Source: Solirubrobacter pauli
GTDB taxonomy: Bacteria; Actinomycetota; Thermoleophilia; Solirubrobacterales; Solirubrobacteraceae
Length of the DNA: 64,000 nt
Direction: 5' to 3'
Assembly (NCBI RefSeq): GCF_003633755.1
Contig: NZ_RBIL01000001.1
Coordinates: forward strand, 1,163,426-1,227,425
Shown one piece after another: positions 45,390 to 55,021 of the stretch (the first letter of the stretch is position 1; each line of letters opens with the position of its first letter). The notes beneath the pieces are model-generated. The model was not told where the DNA came from. It searched no databases and saw nothing but the letters and a program-made list of their open reading frames with translations. Position numbers and translations under genes: made by a program.

Positions 45390-46189
45390 CGGACCGCCAC
45401 CCGTGCCGCCGCGGCACCGCCGGCCACCGCCGCGGCGGCGCCGAGTACTCGAAGCTTGCGGCCCAGTCGTTCGAAGCGCATGATCTCCCACTCCTCCTCG
45501 CGCGCGACCCGCGCGAGCTCCTTGTCGGGATTGACCGCCACAGGATGGCCGACGAGCCGCAGCATCGGCAGGTCGGACTCGCTGTCGCTGTACGCGTAGC
45601 TCGCGGCGAGGTCGATGGCCTCGCGCTCGGCGAGCTCCCGGAGCGCCTGCGCCTTGCCCTCACGGTAGTTGAACGGCCCGCCCTCGCGGCCCGTGTACAC
45701 GCCGTCGACCACCTCGGCCACCGAGCCGACCGCGCCGTCGAACGTGAGCACGATCGCGAGCAGCTCGGCCATCTCCTGCGCCGCGGCGGTGCAGATGAAG
45801 ATCGGGCGGCCCGCGTCCTGGTGCTCGTACGCCAGCTCGAGCATGCGCGGGTACAGGCGCGGGAGCACGCCGGCCAGGACCGGTCCGGAGAGCCGCTGCA
45901 GGTCGCGCACCTTCGCGCCCTCGAGCATCTTCCCGACCCGTTCGCGCACCAGGTCGGTGCTGGCGTCCGTCGAGCCCTGCAGGCGGAACTTGAGGTTCTC
46001 GTAGGCGTCGCGCGCGAGGTCCCGGCGCGAGAGCATCCCGGCCTTGTACGCGACGCGGCCGAACTGGAACGAGGACGAGCCGGCGATCAGCGTCCGGTCC
46101 AGGTCGAAGAACGCGGCGCCGCGCTCACCCTCGCGCTTGATCGCTCCCCCGCCGGGCGGCGGGGGAAGGATGTGTGGCCGCTCCGTCAA
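45386..46189 (-). CDS. HAD-superfamily phosphatase (subclass IB, SerB-like)
   Basis: About 267 aa from TTG 46189, placed directly after the thiolase stop. No ATG or GTG exists between there and the first motif. HAD motifs: AAFFDLDRTLI (nucleophile and general acid Asp), FICTAAAQEMAELL (Thr), and YAYSDSESDLPML (Asp pair). A four-helix cap sits between motifs. The C-terminus has a hydrophobic helix (VLGAAAAVAGGAAAARVAV) that may anchor it. A GC-perfect hairpin (46146-46165) lies near the start. Related proteins remove phosphate from serine, lysophospholipids or other small esters, and the substrate here is unknown. Confidence 0.82.
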   Translation of the reverse strand: MTERPHILPPPPGGGAIKREGERGAAFFDLDRTLIAGSSSFQFGRVAYKAGMLSRRDLARDAYENLKFRLQGSTDASTDLVRERVGKMLEGAKVRDLQRLSGPVLAGVLPRLYPRMLELAYEHQDAGRPIFICTAAAQEMAELLAIVLTFDGAVGSVAEVVDGVYTGREGGPFNYREGKAQALRELAEREAIDLAASYAYSDSESDLPMLRLVGHPVAVNPDKELARVAREEEWEIMRFERLGRKLRVLGAAAAVAGGAAAARVAVR

Positions 46190-46190
46190 G

Positions 46191-47363
46191 TCAGACCTGC
46201 ACGATGATGGCGTCGCCCTGGCCACCGCCGGAGCAGATCGCCGCGCAGCCGTAGCCGCCGCCACGCCGGCGCAGCTCGAGCACGAGCGCGCCGATGATCC
46301 GCGCGCCGGACGCGCCGATCGGGTGCCCGAGCGCGACCGCGCCGCCGTTGACGTTCACGCGCGCCTCGTCGATGCCGAGCATGCGGGTGCTGTTGAGGGC
46401 GACCGACGAGAACGCCTCGTTGATCTCCCACAGGTCGATGTCGCCGGGCTGCAGGCCCGCCTTGTCGAGCGCCTTGATCGCCGCGTTGGCGGGCGTGCGG
46501 GCGAGCCACGCGAACTCGTCGGCCACGGCCGCCTGGGCGATGATCGTGCCGAGGATGTCCTTGCCGTTGCGCTCGGCCCAGTCCTCCGACGCCAGCACGA
46601 GCGCGCCGGCGCCGTCGTTGACGCCCGGCGAGTTGCCGGCCGTGTGCGAGCCACCCTTGGTCAGGCCGGGAAGCTTGGCCAGCGCCTCCAGGGTCGAGCC
46701 GCGGCGCGGCGCCTCGTCGGTGTCCACCACGGTGTCGCCCTTGCGGCCGCGCACCGTGACGGCGACGATCTCGTCCGCGAGACGGCCCTCGTCGGTGGCC
46801 GCGATCGCGCGCTCGTGGCTGCGCAGCGCCCACTTGTCGAGGTCGGCGCGGGTCATCTCGAGCTCGTCGCCGATCTCGGTCGCCTCTTCGAACATCTGCT
46901 TGCCCGTGAACGGGTTGCGCAGGCCGTCCTGGACCATCGCGTCGAGCGCCTGCACGTCGCCCATGCGGAAGCCGCCGCGGGCGCCCGGCAGCAGGTACGG
47001 CGCCTGCGACATCGACTCCATGCCGCCACCGACCGCGACGTCGAGGTCACCGGCCCGCACGGCCTGGTCGATCATGCCCACGGCGCGCACGCTGCTGGCG
47101 CACACCTTGTTGATGGTCTCGGAGGTGACCTCGATCGGGATGCCGGCCTCGATCTGCGCCTGGCGACTCGGGATCTGCCCCTGGCCGGCCTGGAGCACCG
47201 TGCCCATGACCACGTGCTGCACCTGCTCGGGCGCGACGTCCGCGCGGTCCAGCGCCTCGCGGATCGCGACACCGCCGAGGTGGGTGGCGGGAAGGGTGGA
47301 CAGACCGCCGCCGAGCTTGCCGATCGGCGTGCGAGCACTGCTCAGGATCACGGTTCGGGCCAT
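46191..47363 (-). CDS. acetyl-CoA acetyltransferase (thiolase)
   Basis: A protein of 390 aa. Active-site Cys in NKVCASSVRAV near 88, the GGMESMS loop near 113, NVNGGAVALGHPIGASGAR with the catalytic His near 347, and the second Cys in CSGGGQGDA near 377. It joins or splits acetyl-CoA units (acetoacetyl-CoA formation or the last step of beta-oxidation). It starts 28 nt from the divergent pepA start and is followed by HAD and acyl-CoA dehydrogenase genes in one tight unit. Confidence 0.96.
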   Translation of the reverse strand: MARTVILSSARTPIGKLGGGLSTLPATHLGGVAIREALDRADVAPEQVQHVVMGTVLQAGQGQIPSRQAQIEAGIPIEVTSETINKVCASSVRAVGMIDQAVRAGDLDVAVGGGMESMSQAPYLLPGARGGFRMGDVQALDAMVQDGLRNPFTGKQMFEEATEIGDELEMTRADLDKWALRSHERAIAATDEGRLADEIVAVTVRGRKGDTVVDTDEAPRRGSTLEALAKLPGLTKGGSHTAGNSPGVNDGAGALVLASEDWAERNGKDILGTIIAQAAVADEFAWLARTPANAAIKALDKAGLQPGDIDLWEINEAFSSVALNSTRMLGIDEARVNVNGGAVALGHPIGASGARIIGALVLELRRRGGGYGCAAICSGGGQGDAIIVQV

Positions 47364-47391
47364 GGAGCGAGTCTATTAACGTGCGCGTTCT

Positions 47392-48798
47392 ATGCGCGTG
47401 ACATCCACCACTGACGCACCCACCGCCACCGATGCCGACACGATCGTCGTCGGCGTCTTCGAGGACGAGGGGATCGCGCATGACCACGGGGGCGGCCTGC
47501 AGGCGCTCGTGGACAGCGGCGAGGCCAAGCGCGGGCTGCGCAAGCTCGCGGTGACGCACGCCGAAGGGCGGCGGTACGTGATCGTCGGCCTCGGCGGACG
47601 GTCCGACTTCGACCCGGAGCGGGCGCGCGTCGCGGCCGCGGCGGTCGTCGGGCGCGCGAAGGAGCTCGGCACCAAGACGCTCTGCTGGGAGGTTCCGCAC
47701 CACGTCGGCGACGCCCACGTCGCCGGCCTCGTCGAGGGCACCCTGCTCGCGGCCTACACCTACCGCGAGTTCAAGGAGCCCGAGTCCGACGGGATCGAGG
47801 CGCTGATCCTGTCCGCGCACCATGCGCTCGACGCGACGGCCGCCGCGACCGTGGCGGGCTTCGTCAACCGCGCGCGGGACCTGCAGAACAGGCCGGCCAA
47901 CGTCCTCACGCCGACGGCGCTCGCGGAGCGCGCCTCCGAGCTGGAGGGCGTGAGCGTCGAGGTGCTCGACGGGGCCGGCATCCGCGCGGCGGGGATGGGC
48001 GCCTTCGCCGCGGTCGCGCAGGGCTCCTACGAGGACGCGCGGCTGATCACCGTCCGCTACGACGGCGAGGGCGCCACGGGCCCGGTCCTCGGCTACGTCG
48101 GCAAGGCCGTGACCTTCGACTCCGGCGGGATCTCGATCAAGCCCGCGGCGAAGATGCACGAGATGAAGTTCGACATGTCCGGCGGCGCGGCCGTGCTGGA
48201 GGCGGTCGGCGCGATCGCGGCGTTGAAGCTGCCCGTGCGCGTCGCGGGCGTGATCGGCGCGACCGAGAACCTGCCGTCAGGTCGCTCGATGAAGCCCGGC
48301 GACATCGTGCGCTCCAAGTCCGGCGTGTCGATCGAGATCAACAACACGGACGCCGAGGGCCGGCTCGTCCTGGCCGACTGCCTGACGCACGCGATCGAGC
48401 TGGGCGCGGAGCGCCTGATCGACCTCGCGACGCTGACGGGCGCGATGGTCGTCGCGCTCGGCAAGACCTACGCGGGCCTGTTGGCGAGCGACGACGCCTG
48501 GGCCGCCGCGGTCGAGTCGGCGGGTCAGCGCGCCGGTGAGCTCAACTGGCGGCTGCCGCTGCACGTCGAGTACGACGAGCAGATCAAGGGCCGCTACGCG
48601 GACATCGTCAACTCGCCGGCGGACCGCGGCGCGGGCGGCATCACCGCCGCGCAGTTCCTCAAGCGCTTCGCCGGGGACACGCCGTGGGCGCACCTGGACA
48701 TCGCGGGCACCGCGTACGACAACAAGAAGCCGTATACGCCCAACGGCGGCGCCGGGTTCGGCGTGCGCACGCTGGTCGAGCTCGCCCGCGGCGCCTAA
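47392..48798 (+). CDS. pepA: leucyl aminopeptidase (M17)
   Basis: A protein of 468 aa. The C-terminal catalytic domain has the metal/catalytic motifs GKAVTFDSGGISIKP near 237, MKFDMSGGAAVL near 258 and the family signature NNTDAEGRLVLADCL near 318. It is a cytosolic hexameric di-metal enzyme releasing N-terminal residues from peptides. The N-terminal macro-like domain is shorter than in E. coli PepA. Its TAA stop lies in the left arm of the REP-like palindrome at 48794-48838. Confidence 0.96.
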   Translation: MRVTSTTDAPTATDADTIVVGVFEDEGIAHDHGGGLQALVDSGEAKRGLRKLAVTHAEGRRYVIVGLGGRSDFDPERARVAAAAVVGRAKELGTKTLCWEVPHHVGDAHVAGLVEGTLLAAYTYREFKEPESDGIEALILSAHHALDATAAATVAGFVNRARDLQNRPANVLTPTALAERASELEGVSVEVLDGAGIRAAGMGAFAAVAQGSYEDARLITVRYDGEGATGPVLGYVGKAVTFDSGGISIKPAAKMHEMKFDMSGGAAVLEAVGAIAALKLPVRVAGVIGATENLPSGRSMKPGDIVRSKSGVSIEINNTDAEGRLVLADCLTHAIELGAERLIDLATLTGAMVVALGKTYAGLLASDDAWAAAVESAGQRAGELNWRLPLHVEYDEQIKGRYADIVNSPADRGAGGITAAQFLKRFAGDTPWAHLDIAGTAYDNKKPYTPNGGAGFGVRTLVELARGA

Positions 48799-48838
48799 AG
48801 CGAGTTAAAGGGGTCAGCCCCCTTTAGGTCGCTTTAGG
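48794..48838. repeat. 45-bp REP-like palindrome, copy 2, between convergent genes
   Basis: Nested arms: outer CCTAAAGCGA (48794-48803) with TCGCTTTAGG (48829-48838), inner AAAGGGG (48807-48813) with CCCCTTT (48819-48825). It is the better preserved of two copies. The left outer arm contains the pepA TAA stop, and the right outer arm contains the TAA of the chemoreceptor gene. A two-way terminator effect is plausible. Confidence 0.8.
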
Positions 48839-50639
48839 TTCGGAAGGTCGCGACTAGGCCGTCCAGGCGCTGCGCGGTGACCGCCAGCTCCTGGGCGGAG
48901 GCCGCCATCTCCTGGGTGGACGCGGAGGTCTCCTGCGTGGAGGCGGAGACCTCCTCGGCGCTGGCCGAGGACTGCTCGGCGACGGCGGCGACCTCGACGA
49001 CGTCGGCCTGGATGCGGCCCGTGCCGGCGGAGATCCGCTCGACCGCGGCGGCGATCTCGCTCACGCGGCGGTTGACGTCGACGACGGCGTGCTCGATCGC
49101 GGTGAAGGCCGCGCGGGAGCGCTCGACCGTGCGCGCGCCGGCCTCGGTGCGCTCGGCGCCGGCCTCGACGACGTCGACCACGCGGTCGGTCTCCGCGCGG
49201 ATCTGCGAGATCAGCGTGGCGATCGAGCCGGCGGCGGTGGAGGAGCCCTCGGCGAGCTTGCGGACCTCCTCCGCGACGACCGCGAAGCCCCTGCCCTGCT
49301 CGCCCGCGCGGGCGGCCTCGATGGCGGCGTTGAGCGCGAGCAGGTTCGTCTGCTCGGCGAGCGCGGAGATCGTCCCGACGATGCCCTGGATCTCCTCGGA
49401 GCGCGCGGCGAGGTCGCGGATCGCGGCGGTCACGTCCTGGGTCGAGGACTGCACGCCGGACATGGCGTCGTAGGCGTCCTGGGCGGTGCGCGCGCCGTCA
49501 CGGGCGACGTCGCGGGCCTCGTCGGCGGCGCGGGCGGCCGCGTGGGCGCGCTCGACGCTCTCGCGCGCGACGGCCGCGGCCTCCTCGGCGGTGGCGCGGA
49601 CCAGCTCGACGCTGCGCGTCTGGCGCTCGGCGCCGTGGGCGACCTCGCTGACGGCGCTCGCGATCTCGCTCGCGGCGGCGCCCGTCTCCTGGGAGCTGGC
49701 GGCCATGTGGCGTGAGGTCTCGGCGACCGAGCTGGAGGAGCCGGCGACCTCGCCGATCAGCGTCGAGAGCCGGCCGCGCATGCCGTTGTAGCTGTCGACC
49801 GAGGCGTGCAGGCGGGTGCGGATGCCGTTGGTGGCGCGCGCGATGTCGCCGATCTCGTCCGTGCCCGGGTTGGCGATCGCCGGCGTGTCGGCGTGGACCG
49901 ACTGCGTGAGGTCACCCGCCGCGACGGCGTCCAGCGCGCGCTGCAGCTCGGCGGCGTCCTGCGTCTCGAGGCTGGAGAGGCGGTCGAGCACGTCGGTCGC
50001 GGAGCGGCGGATGCCGCGGCTGACGACGAGCACGACGGCGCCGGCGAGCAGCGTCGCCAGCAGCGCGGCGAGGATGCCGAAGCGGCGCGCGGACGCGGAC
50101 GCCGCCTTGGCCGCGGCCACGTCCTCCCTCTGGCGGTTGCTGACGTAGGCCTCGATCTTCTCCTGCGCCTGGAGCGGGATCCGCACGAAGCGGTCGGCGC
50201 GGGCGAGCGCGGCGTGCGCGGCGGCGCTGTCGCCGCGTGCCATCGCCGGGAAGAGCTCCTCGTTGACGGCGGCGTCGTGCTTGCGGTCGGCGTCGGTCGC
50301 GGTCTGCGCGATCTGGGTGACGGTCGGGTCGTTGAGCTTCTCGACCGCGGCGGCGTTGCGCTCGGCGATCTTGACGCCCTGCTCCCACTCGGCCTTGTAG
50401 CGGTCGTCGCCGGTGGCGACGTAGAGGGCCTGCGCGGCCTGCTGCTGGCGCGTGCCGGCGGCCTGGTGGGCGGCGCCGGCGATCGCTTCCTGCCAGCCGA
50501 TCGCGCGCTCGTACGCGTCGTCCGCGTGCGCGGCCTTCACGAGGACCAGCGCGATCGAGCCGAGCATCACGACGAGGACGGCGGTGAACGCGAGGCCGAG
50601 CTTGAGCCCGAGCGTGCGGCGGAGGCGAAGAGTGGGCAT
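48834..50639 (-). CDS. methyl-accepting chemotaxis protein
   Basis: A protein of 601 aa: membrane helix 1 (about 12-34), an outer four-helix-bundle sensor (about 36-180), membrane helix 2 (about 185-208), HAMP (about 210-265) and a long cytosolic signalling hairpin. The kinase-contact tip reads [36 protein letters not shown] near 440, a nearly perfect MCP signature. No che or flagellar genes are in this window. It ends without a C-terminal receptor-methylase tether. Confidence 0.96.
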   Translation of the reverse strand: MPTLRLRRTLGLKLGLAFTAVLVVMLGSIALVLVKAAHADDAYERAIGWQEAIAGAAHQAAGTRQQQAAQALYVATGDDRYKAEWEQGVKIAERNAAAVEKLNDPTVTQIAQTATDADRKHDAAVNEELFPAMARGDSAAAHAALARADRFVRIPLQAQEKIEAYVSNRQREDVAAAKAASASARRFGILAALLATLLAGAVVLVVSRGIRRSATDVLDRLSSLETQDAAELQRALDAVAAGDLTQSVHADTPAIANPGTDEIGDIARATNGIRTRLHASVDSYNGMRGRLSTLIGEVAGSSSSVAETSRHMAASSQETGAAASEIASAVSEVAHGAERQTRSVELVRATAEEAAAVARESVERAHAAARAADEARDVARDGARTAQDAYDAMSGVQSSTQDVTAAIRDLAARSEEIQGIVGTISALAEQTNLLALNAAIEAARAGEQGRGFAVVAEEVRKLAEGSSTAAGSIATLISQIRAETDRVVDVVEAGAERTEAGARTVERSRAAFTAIEHAVVDVNRRVSEIAAAVERISAGTGRIQADVVEVAAVAEQSSASAEEVSASTQETSASTQEMAASAQELAVTAQRLDGLVATFRT

Positions 50640-50712
50640 GTGCCAACGTCATCGGGCGGGCTTAGGAATCCTTGAGGTCTTCCGCGCCGCGCCACCGCCA
50701 TCATGGGTGCGT

Positions 50713-52104
50713 GTGAGGTTCGTAGGGTTGTGGATTCTGCTGGTCGCCGTCTACGCGGCGACCCTCGGAGTTCCGGCGCAGCCGGGGCTCGACTACGCGG
50801 GCAACGAGCCGCACCATCTGCTCGCGGCCGAGTCGCTCGTGTCCGACCGGGACGTCGACCTCACCGACGAGTACGCCGCGCGCTCCTACGCCGCCTGGTA
50901 CCCGCAGAACCTGACCACCGACGGGCGGGTCGTGGGCGGGCGGCTCGTGGAGCCGCACGGCGTCGGCTTCGCAGTGCTGATCACGCCCGCGTACGCGCTC
51001 GGCGGCGCCCGCGCCGTCCAGTGGCAGATGATCGCGATGCTCGCCCTCGCCTTCGTGCTGGCCGCCGCGCTCGCGCGGCGGATGGTGCCTGAGCCGTGGG
51101 CGACCGTCGGCGTCGGCCTCGTCGCACTCTCACCCCCCGCCGTGGCCGCCTCCACGACGGTCACGCCCGGCGTCGCGGCCGCGGTCCTGCTGTCGGGGGC
51201 GGCGCTCTGCGCGCTGGCGGTGCGAGAACGGCCGCGCCGCCGCTACGTGGCGATCGGCGCGCTGCTGCTCGCCGGGCTGCCCTGGCTCGGCTGGAGCTAT
51301 CTCGCGCCGGGCGTCGTGGTGGCCTGGGCGCTGGTGGTGTGGACGCTGCGCGAGCGCCGCCGCTTCGCCGCGCTCGTGGCCGGCGAGGCGCTCGCGGGCT
51401 CTCTCGTCTTCTACGCCACCGTCAACGACCGCTTCTACGGCGGCATCACCCCGCGGTCGGCGAGCACCGCCGCGCTGCCGGACACGCCGCTGGAGTACCT
51501 CGAGCGCGTCCCGCGGGTCGTCGGCGTCTGGCTCGACCGTGACGTCGGCCTGCTGCGCTGGGCGCCGCTGATCGCGCTGGCGTTCTTCGCCGCCTGGCTG
51601 CTGTACCGCTCACGACGCGACCAGCTCGCGCGCGTCGCCCCGGCGCGCCGCGAGGCCGAGGCGACCGCGGGCCTGCTGCTGGCGATGATCGGCGCGCAGC
51701 TCGTCGTGACCGCCCTGCTGGCCGCCGGTCCGCTGCGGGCCGGGAACGCGTTCGCGGGCGTGTCGATGGTCGCCGTGCTGCCGGCGTTGGCCGCGCTGTC
51801 GGCGTGGGGCGTCCGGCACGTGCCGCGCCCTGTCGCGGCCGTCCTCGCGCTGCTGACGCTCGGCGGCACCGCGTGGCTGCTCTGGCTGACCGACATCCCC
51901 GGCTGGCTGGAGGTCGACAGCGACGCACCCTGGGGCCCCGTCGTCGGGGTGTTCCCGGCGTTCGTCACCTTCAACTGGTGGGCGCTGGTGGCGTGCGCGC
52001 TGCTGGCGGTCGGCGTGGGCGTGCTGGTCTGGCGCGAGCGGCGCGCCGCGGGTGAGTGGCGCCGGGCGGCCGCGGCGTCGAGGACGTCCAAGGCGCTGCA
52101 CTGA
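50713..52104 (+). CDS. polytopic membrane protein, GT-C-like, unknown
   Basis: About 463 aa from GTG 50713 (GTG 50707 is equally possible). About eleven membrane helices. After helix 1 the outer loop has an acidic run (GNEPHHLLAAESLVSDRDVDLTDEY) placed as in GT-C glycosyltransferases, where the first loop carries the catalytic acid. No other family mark was recognised, so a sugar transferase role is only a possibility. The C-terminus is basic and cytosolic. It stands alone between the chemoreceptor and the PLP decarboxylase. Confidence 0.72.
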   Translation: MRFVGLWILLVAVYAATLGVPAQPGLDYAGNEPHHLLAAESLVSDRDVDLTDEYAARSYAAWYPQNLTTDGRVVGGRLVEPHGVGFAVLITPAYALGGARAVQWQMIAMLALAFVLAAALARRMVPEPWATVGVGLVALSPPAVAASTTVTPGVAAAVLLSGAALCALAVRERPRRRYVAIGALLLAGLPWLGWSYLAPGVVVAWALVVWTLRERRRFAALVAGEALAGSLVFYATVNDRFYGGITPRSASTAALPDTPLEYLERVPRVVGVWLDRDVGLLRWAPLIALAFFAAWLLYRSRRDQLARVAPARREAEATAGLLLAMIGAQLVVTALLAAGPLRAGNAFAGVSMVAVLPALAALSAWGVRHVPRPVAAVLALLTLGGTAWLLWLTDIPGWLEVDSDAPWGPVVGVFPAFVTFNWWALVACALLAVGVGVLVWRERRAAGEWRRAAAASRTSKALH

Positions 52105-52167
52105 CCGCCCCGGCCGTCCGTCACTTGATGTCGCTATTCGACAGCAACTGACGACTCGCTCGCGCGG

Positions 52168-53577
52168 GTGCGCTCCACGCCCACCGTCACACTTCTGCAA
52201 CGCATGTTCGTCACACCCGACCCGAGGACCCACGCCGACCTTCGCCACGCCAGCATCGCGATGACCGAGGCGGTCATCCGCGCGCTGAGCGCCCCCGGGC
52301 CGCGCAGCCCGCTCGACCCGACAGAGCTGGCGAGCCAGGTCGCCGCGATCGACCCGCTGCCCGAGGACGGCGCCTCGCTCGACGCCGTGTTGAACGAGCT
52401 CGCGCCGATCCTGGAGGGCGGGATCCGGCTCGGGGACCCGAACTGCGTCGCCCACCTGCATCCCGCGCCGTTGATCGAGGCGGCGGTGGCGGAGCTGGCG
52501 GTCGGCGTGACGAACCAGTCGATGGACGCGTTCGACGCGTCGCCGGCGGCGACGTTCGTGGAGGACGCGCTGGTGTCGCGGCTGGCGGAGCTGCACGGCT
52601 TCCCGGGCGGGTCGGGCGTGATGACGATGGGCGGGACGGCGTCGAACCTGCTCGGGCTGCTGCTCGCGCGGGACCGGGCGGGCGACGACGTACGTACCCA
52701 CGGGGTGCCGCAGAACCGGTGGCGGATCGCGGCGAGCGCGACGTCGCACGACAGCATCCGCCGCTCGGCCGCGCTGCTCGGGCTCGGCACCGACGCCGTG
52801 ATCGCGGTGCCCACCGAGCCGGACGGACGGATGTCGGTCGAGGCGCTGCGGGACCTCACGGACGGCCAGGACGTGATCGCGATCGTCGGCACGGCGGGCA
52901 CGACGGACCTGGGCGCGATCGACCCGCTCGACGCGCTCGCGGACCGGGCGCAGGAGCTCGGCGCGTGGCTGCACGTGGACGCGGCCGTCGGCTCCGGGCT
53001 CACGCTCAGCGACACGCATCGCGGGCGGCTGCGGGGGATCGAGCGCGCGCACTCGATCACCGCGGACCTGCACAAGCTGTGGTGGATGCCGTTCGGGGCG
53101 AGCGCGCTGCTGGTGCCGGACGTCGCCGAGCTGCGCGCCGTGCACCACGCGTCGGTCTATCTGAACCGGCCGGAGGACGAGGCCGAGGGCCAGCTGAACC
53201 TGGTCGGCCGGTCGCTCGACACGTCGCGGCGGTTCGACGCCTTCAAGGTCCTGGTGGCGCTGCGCACGCGGGGCCGCAAGCAGCTCGGCGGAATGGTGGA
53301 CGCGGTGCTCGACCTCACGCAGTACGCGGGCGAGGCGATCGAGCGCCACCCGGAGCTGGAGCTGGTGGCGCCGCCGCACACCGTGATGGTCGCGTTCCGC
53401 CGCGTCGGCGACGACGCCCGCAACGTCGCCATCCACCGCGACCTGTTCGCGTCCGGCGAAGCCGTGATCGGCCGCACGACCGTCGACGGGCGGGTCGCGC
53501 TCAAGCTCACCCTGCTCAACCCGAGCACGACGCGCGCCCAGGTCGACGCGCTGCTGGACCTGATCAGCGCAGCTTGA
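52168..53577 (+). CDS. PLP-dependent decarboxylase (aromatic-amino-acid / diaminobutyrate decarboxylase family)
   Basis: A protein of 469 aa from GTG 52168, with ATG 52204 as another possible start. Group II decarboxylase features: MTMGGTASNLLGLLLAR, SATSHDSIRRSAALLGLG, AGTTDLGAIDPL, LHVDAAVGSG (Asp to the pyridine N) and the PLP Lys in TADLHKLWWMPFGA near 301. It makes an amine from an amino acid. Which one cannot be told. The Trp pair after the Lys is unusual for the classic aromatic enzymes. Its end overlaps the convergent propeller gene by 14 bp. Confidence 0.9.
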   Translation: MRSTPTVTLLQRMFVTPDPRTHADLRHASIAMTEAVIRALSAPGPRSPLDPTELASQVAAIDPLPEDGASLDAVLNELAPILEGGIRLGDPNCVAHLHPAPLIEAAVAELAVGVTNQSMDAFDASPAATFVEDALVSRLAELHGFPGGSGVMTMGGTASNLLGLLLARDRAGDDVRTHGVPQNRWRIAASATSHDSIRRSAALLGLGTDAVIAVPTEPDGRMSVEALRDLTDGQDVIAIVGTAGTTDLGAIDPLDALADRAQELGAWLHVDAAVGSGLTLSDTHRGRLRGIERAHSITADLHKLWWMPFGASALLVPDVAELRAVHHASVYLNRPEDEAEGQLNLVGRSLDTSRRFDAFKVLVALRTRGRKQLGGMVDAVLDLTQYAGEAIERHPELELVAPPHTVMVAFRRVGDDARNVAIHRDLFASGEAVIGRTTVDGRVALKLTLLNPSTTRAQVDALLDLISAA

Positions 53578-55021
53578 TCAGCACGGCCCGCGAACGCCCG
53601 TCCGCGCCGACCGCCTTGCCGCTCACGCGGACCCAGGCGACCTTGCGCCGCGGCGGAAGCGCGCCGCGCCGCAGCTTGAGCTTGACGGCGCCGCCCGCGG
53701 CGGCCTGGGCGCGCACGCGCCGCCCGGAGATCACGCGCCCGCTCGTGAGCTTCACCCGCACGCGCAGCGACACGATGCACGCACGGTCGCACGTGCCGCG
53801 CACGGTCACCCGCCCGCGCTTGTCGAGCCTGAGCTTCCCGCCCGTCAAGGTCAGCCGCGGTGCCGCGGGGCGCGGCGCGCGTGCGACGACGTCCACGGTC
53901 ACGCGCACCGGCGCGGACACGCCGCCGCTGCGCGACACGGCCCGGAACGTGAAGGTGTCCGGGCCGACGTACCCGGCGGCGGACCGGTAGGTCAGCGCCC
54001 GGCGACCGCCCGCCCCGATCGTCACGGCGCCGTGCGCCGGCGCCTCGACGAGCTCCATGCGCGCCACCCCGGCCGAGCACGAGTACGCGACCGACGACGC
54101 GCGGTCGGTCGTGACCGTCAGCGGCGTGGCCGCCGGCAGCAGGCGGCACTCCGGCCCGGGGCGCGCCGGCACCGGCGTCGTCGAATGGCAGGACGCCTGT
54201 GTGAGGAGCTCCACGCAGGGCTGCCAGTCCGGCTCGGTCTGGCCGCCGCCGAACGTCGACAGATCCTTGCCGGTCGCCCCGAGCAGCCCGAGCTGCGTCT
54301 GGCCGCCGACCGTCCGCGTGAAGATGATCCGCCCGGTCGGCGAGATGTCGGGATCGGTGTCGGCCGCGCCCGGCTCGTCGGTCACGCGCGCGTCCTCGGA
54401 GTCCTCGTCGTCCGCCATGCGGAACAGCGACGTGCTCGTGCCCACCCGGCGCGGGTAGACGACCGAGCCGTCCTCTCCCAGCGCGAGCGGCCCGGCGACG
54501 CCGTCGAGCACGTTGCCCTGGTCGGCCGCCGGCACGATGAACGCGTCGACGCGGTCACCGATCAGCAGCGTCAGGACCTCACCCGCCGGGACCCAGGCGA
54601 GGTCGGTCGCGCCCGTGCCGTCGGCGCCTTCGAGCACGGTCTCGGCGCCCGCGAACGTGCGCGTGATGACCTGGGCGCCGCGCACGAACGTCACGCCCGC
54701 GCCGTCGTCGGTCCACGTCGCCGCGCTGCCGGCCACGACGTCCGCGACCTGGCCGGACACCGCCGAGTAGACCTTGATCGTCCCGCCCTCGGCGAACAGG
54801 ATCCGGTTGCCGTCCGGCGACCACTGCGGCGCGCTGAGATCACCGCCCGCGTAGACCTCGTGCCGGCCCGACAGCGGCACGTTGTAGGTGACGAGCGCCT
54901 CGCCGCCCCCGGGCCGCTTCTCGATCGTGACGATCTGGCCGTCCGTGGTCGCCGCCGTGGCCGTGCCCGGGACGGCTGCGAGCAGCGCTCCGGCGACCGC
55001 CGCCCACCGACGCCTGATCAC
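53564..55021 (-). CDS. secreted beta-propeller/Ig protein, second of a tandem pair
   Basis: A protein of 485 aa from GTG 55021, whose GTGA overlaps the stop of the preceding paralogue. Signal peptide (about 1-23), a TolB/WD40-like propeller (about 28-265; SAPQWSPDGNRILFAEGG, DPDISPTGRIIFTR), a Cys-rich link, a cadherin/Big-like Ig domain (near 350-400; YVGPDTFTFRAVS) and a C-terminal domain with a close Cys pair (GTCDRACIV). It acts outside the cell, perhaps in binding. No enzyme residues are visible. Confidence 0.85.
   Translation of the reverse strand: MIRRRWAAVAGALLAAVPGTATAATTDGQIVTIEKRPGGGEALVTYNVPLSGRHEVYAGGDLSAPQWSPDGNRILFAEGGTIKVYSAVSGQVADVVAGSAATWTDDGAGVTFVRGAQVITRTFAGAETVLEGADGTGATDLAWVPAGEVLTLLIGDRVDAFIVPAADQGNVLDGVAGPLALGEDGSVVYPRRVGTSTSLFRMADDEDSEDARVTDEPGAADTDPDISPTGRIIFTRTVGGQTQLGLLGATGKDLSTFGGGQTEPDWQPCVELLTQASCHSTTPVPARPGPECRLLPAATPLTVTTDRASSVAYSCSAGVARMELVEAPAHGAVTIGAGGRRALTYRSAAGYVGPDTFTFRAVSRSGGVSAPVRVTVDVVARAPRPAAPRLTLTGGKLRLDKRGRVTVRGTCDRACIVSLRVRVKLTSGRVISGRRVRAQAAAGGAVKLKLRRGALPPRRKVAWVRVSGKAVGADGRSRAVLIKLR

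Noticed and set aside
46146-46165. Perfect GC hairpin between the thiolase and HAD genes as a terminator
   Set aside because: No T-run, and the HAD and acyl-CoA dehydrogenase genes follow in a tight unit; it may affect HAD translation but is not a convincing terminator.
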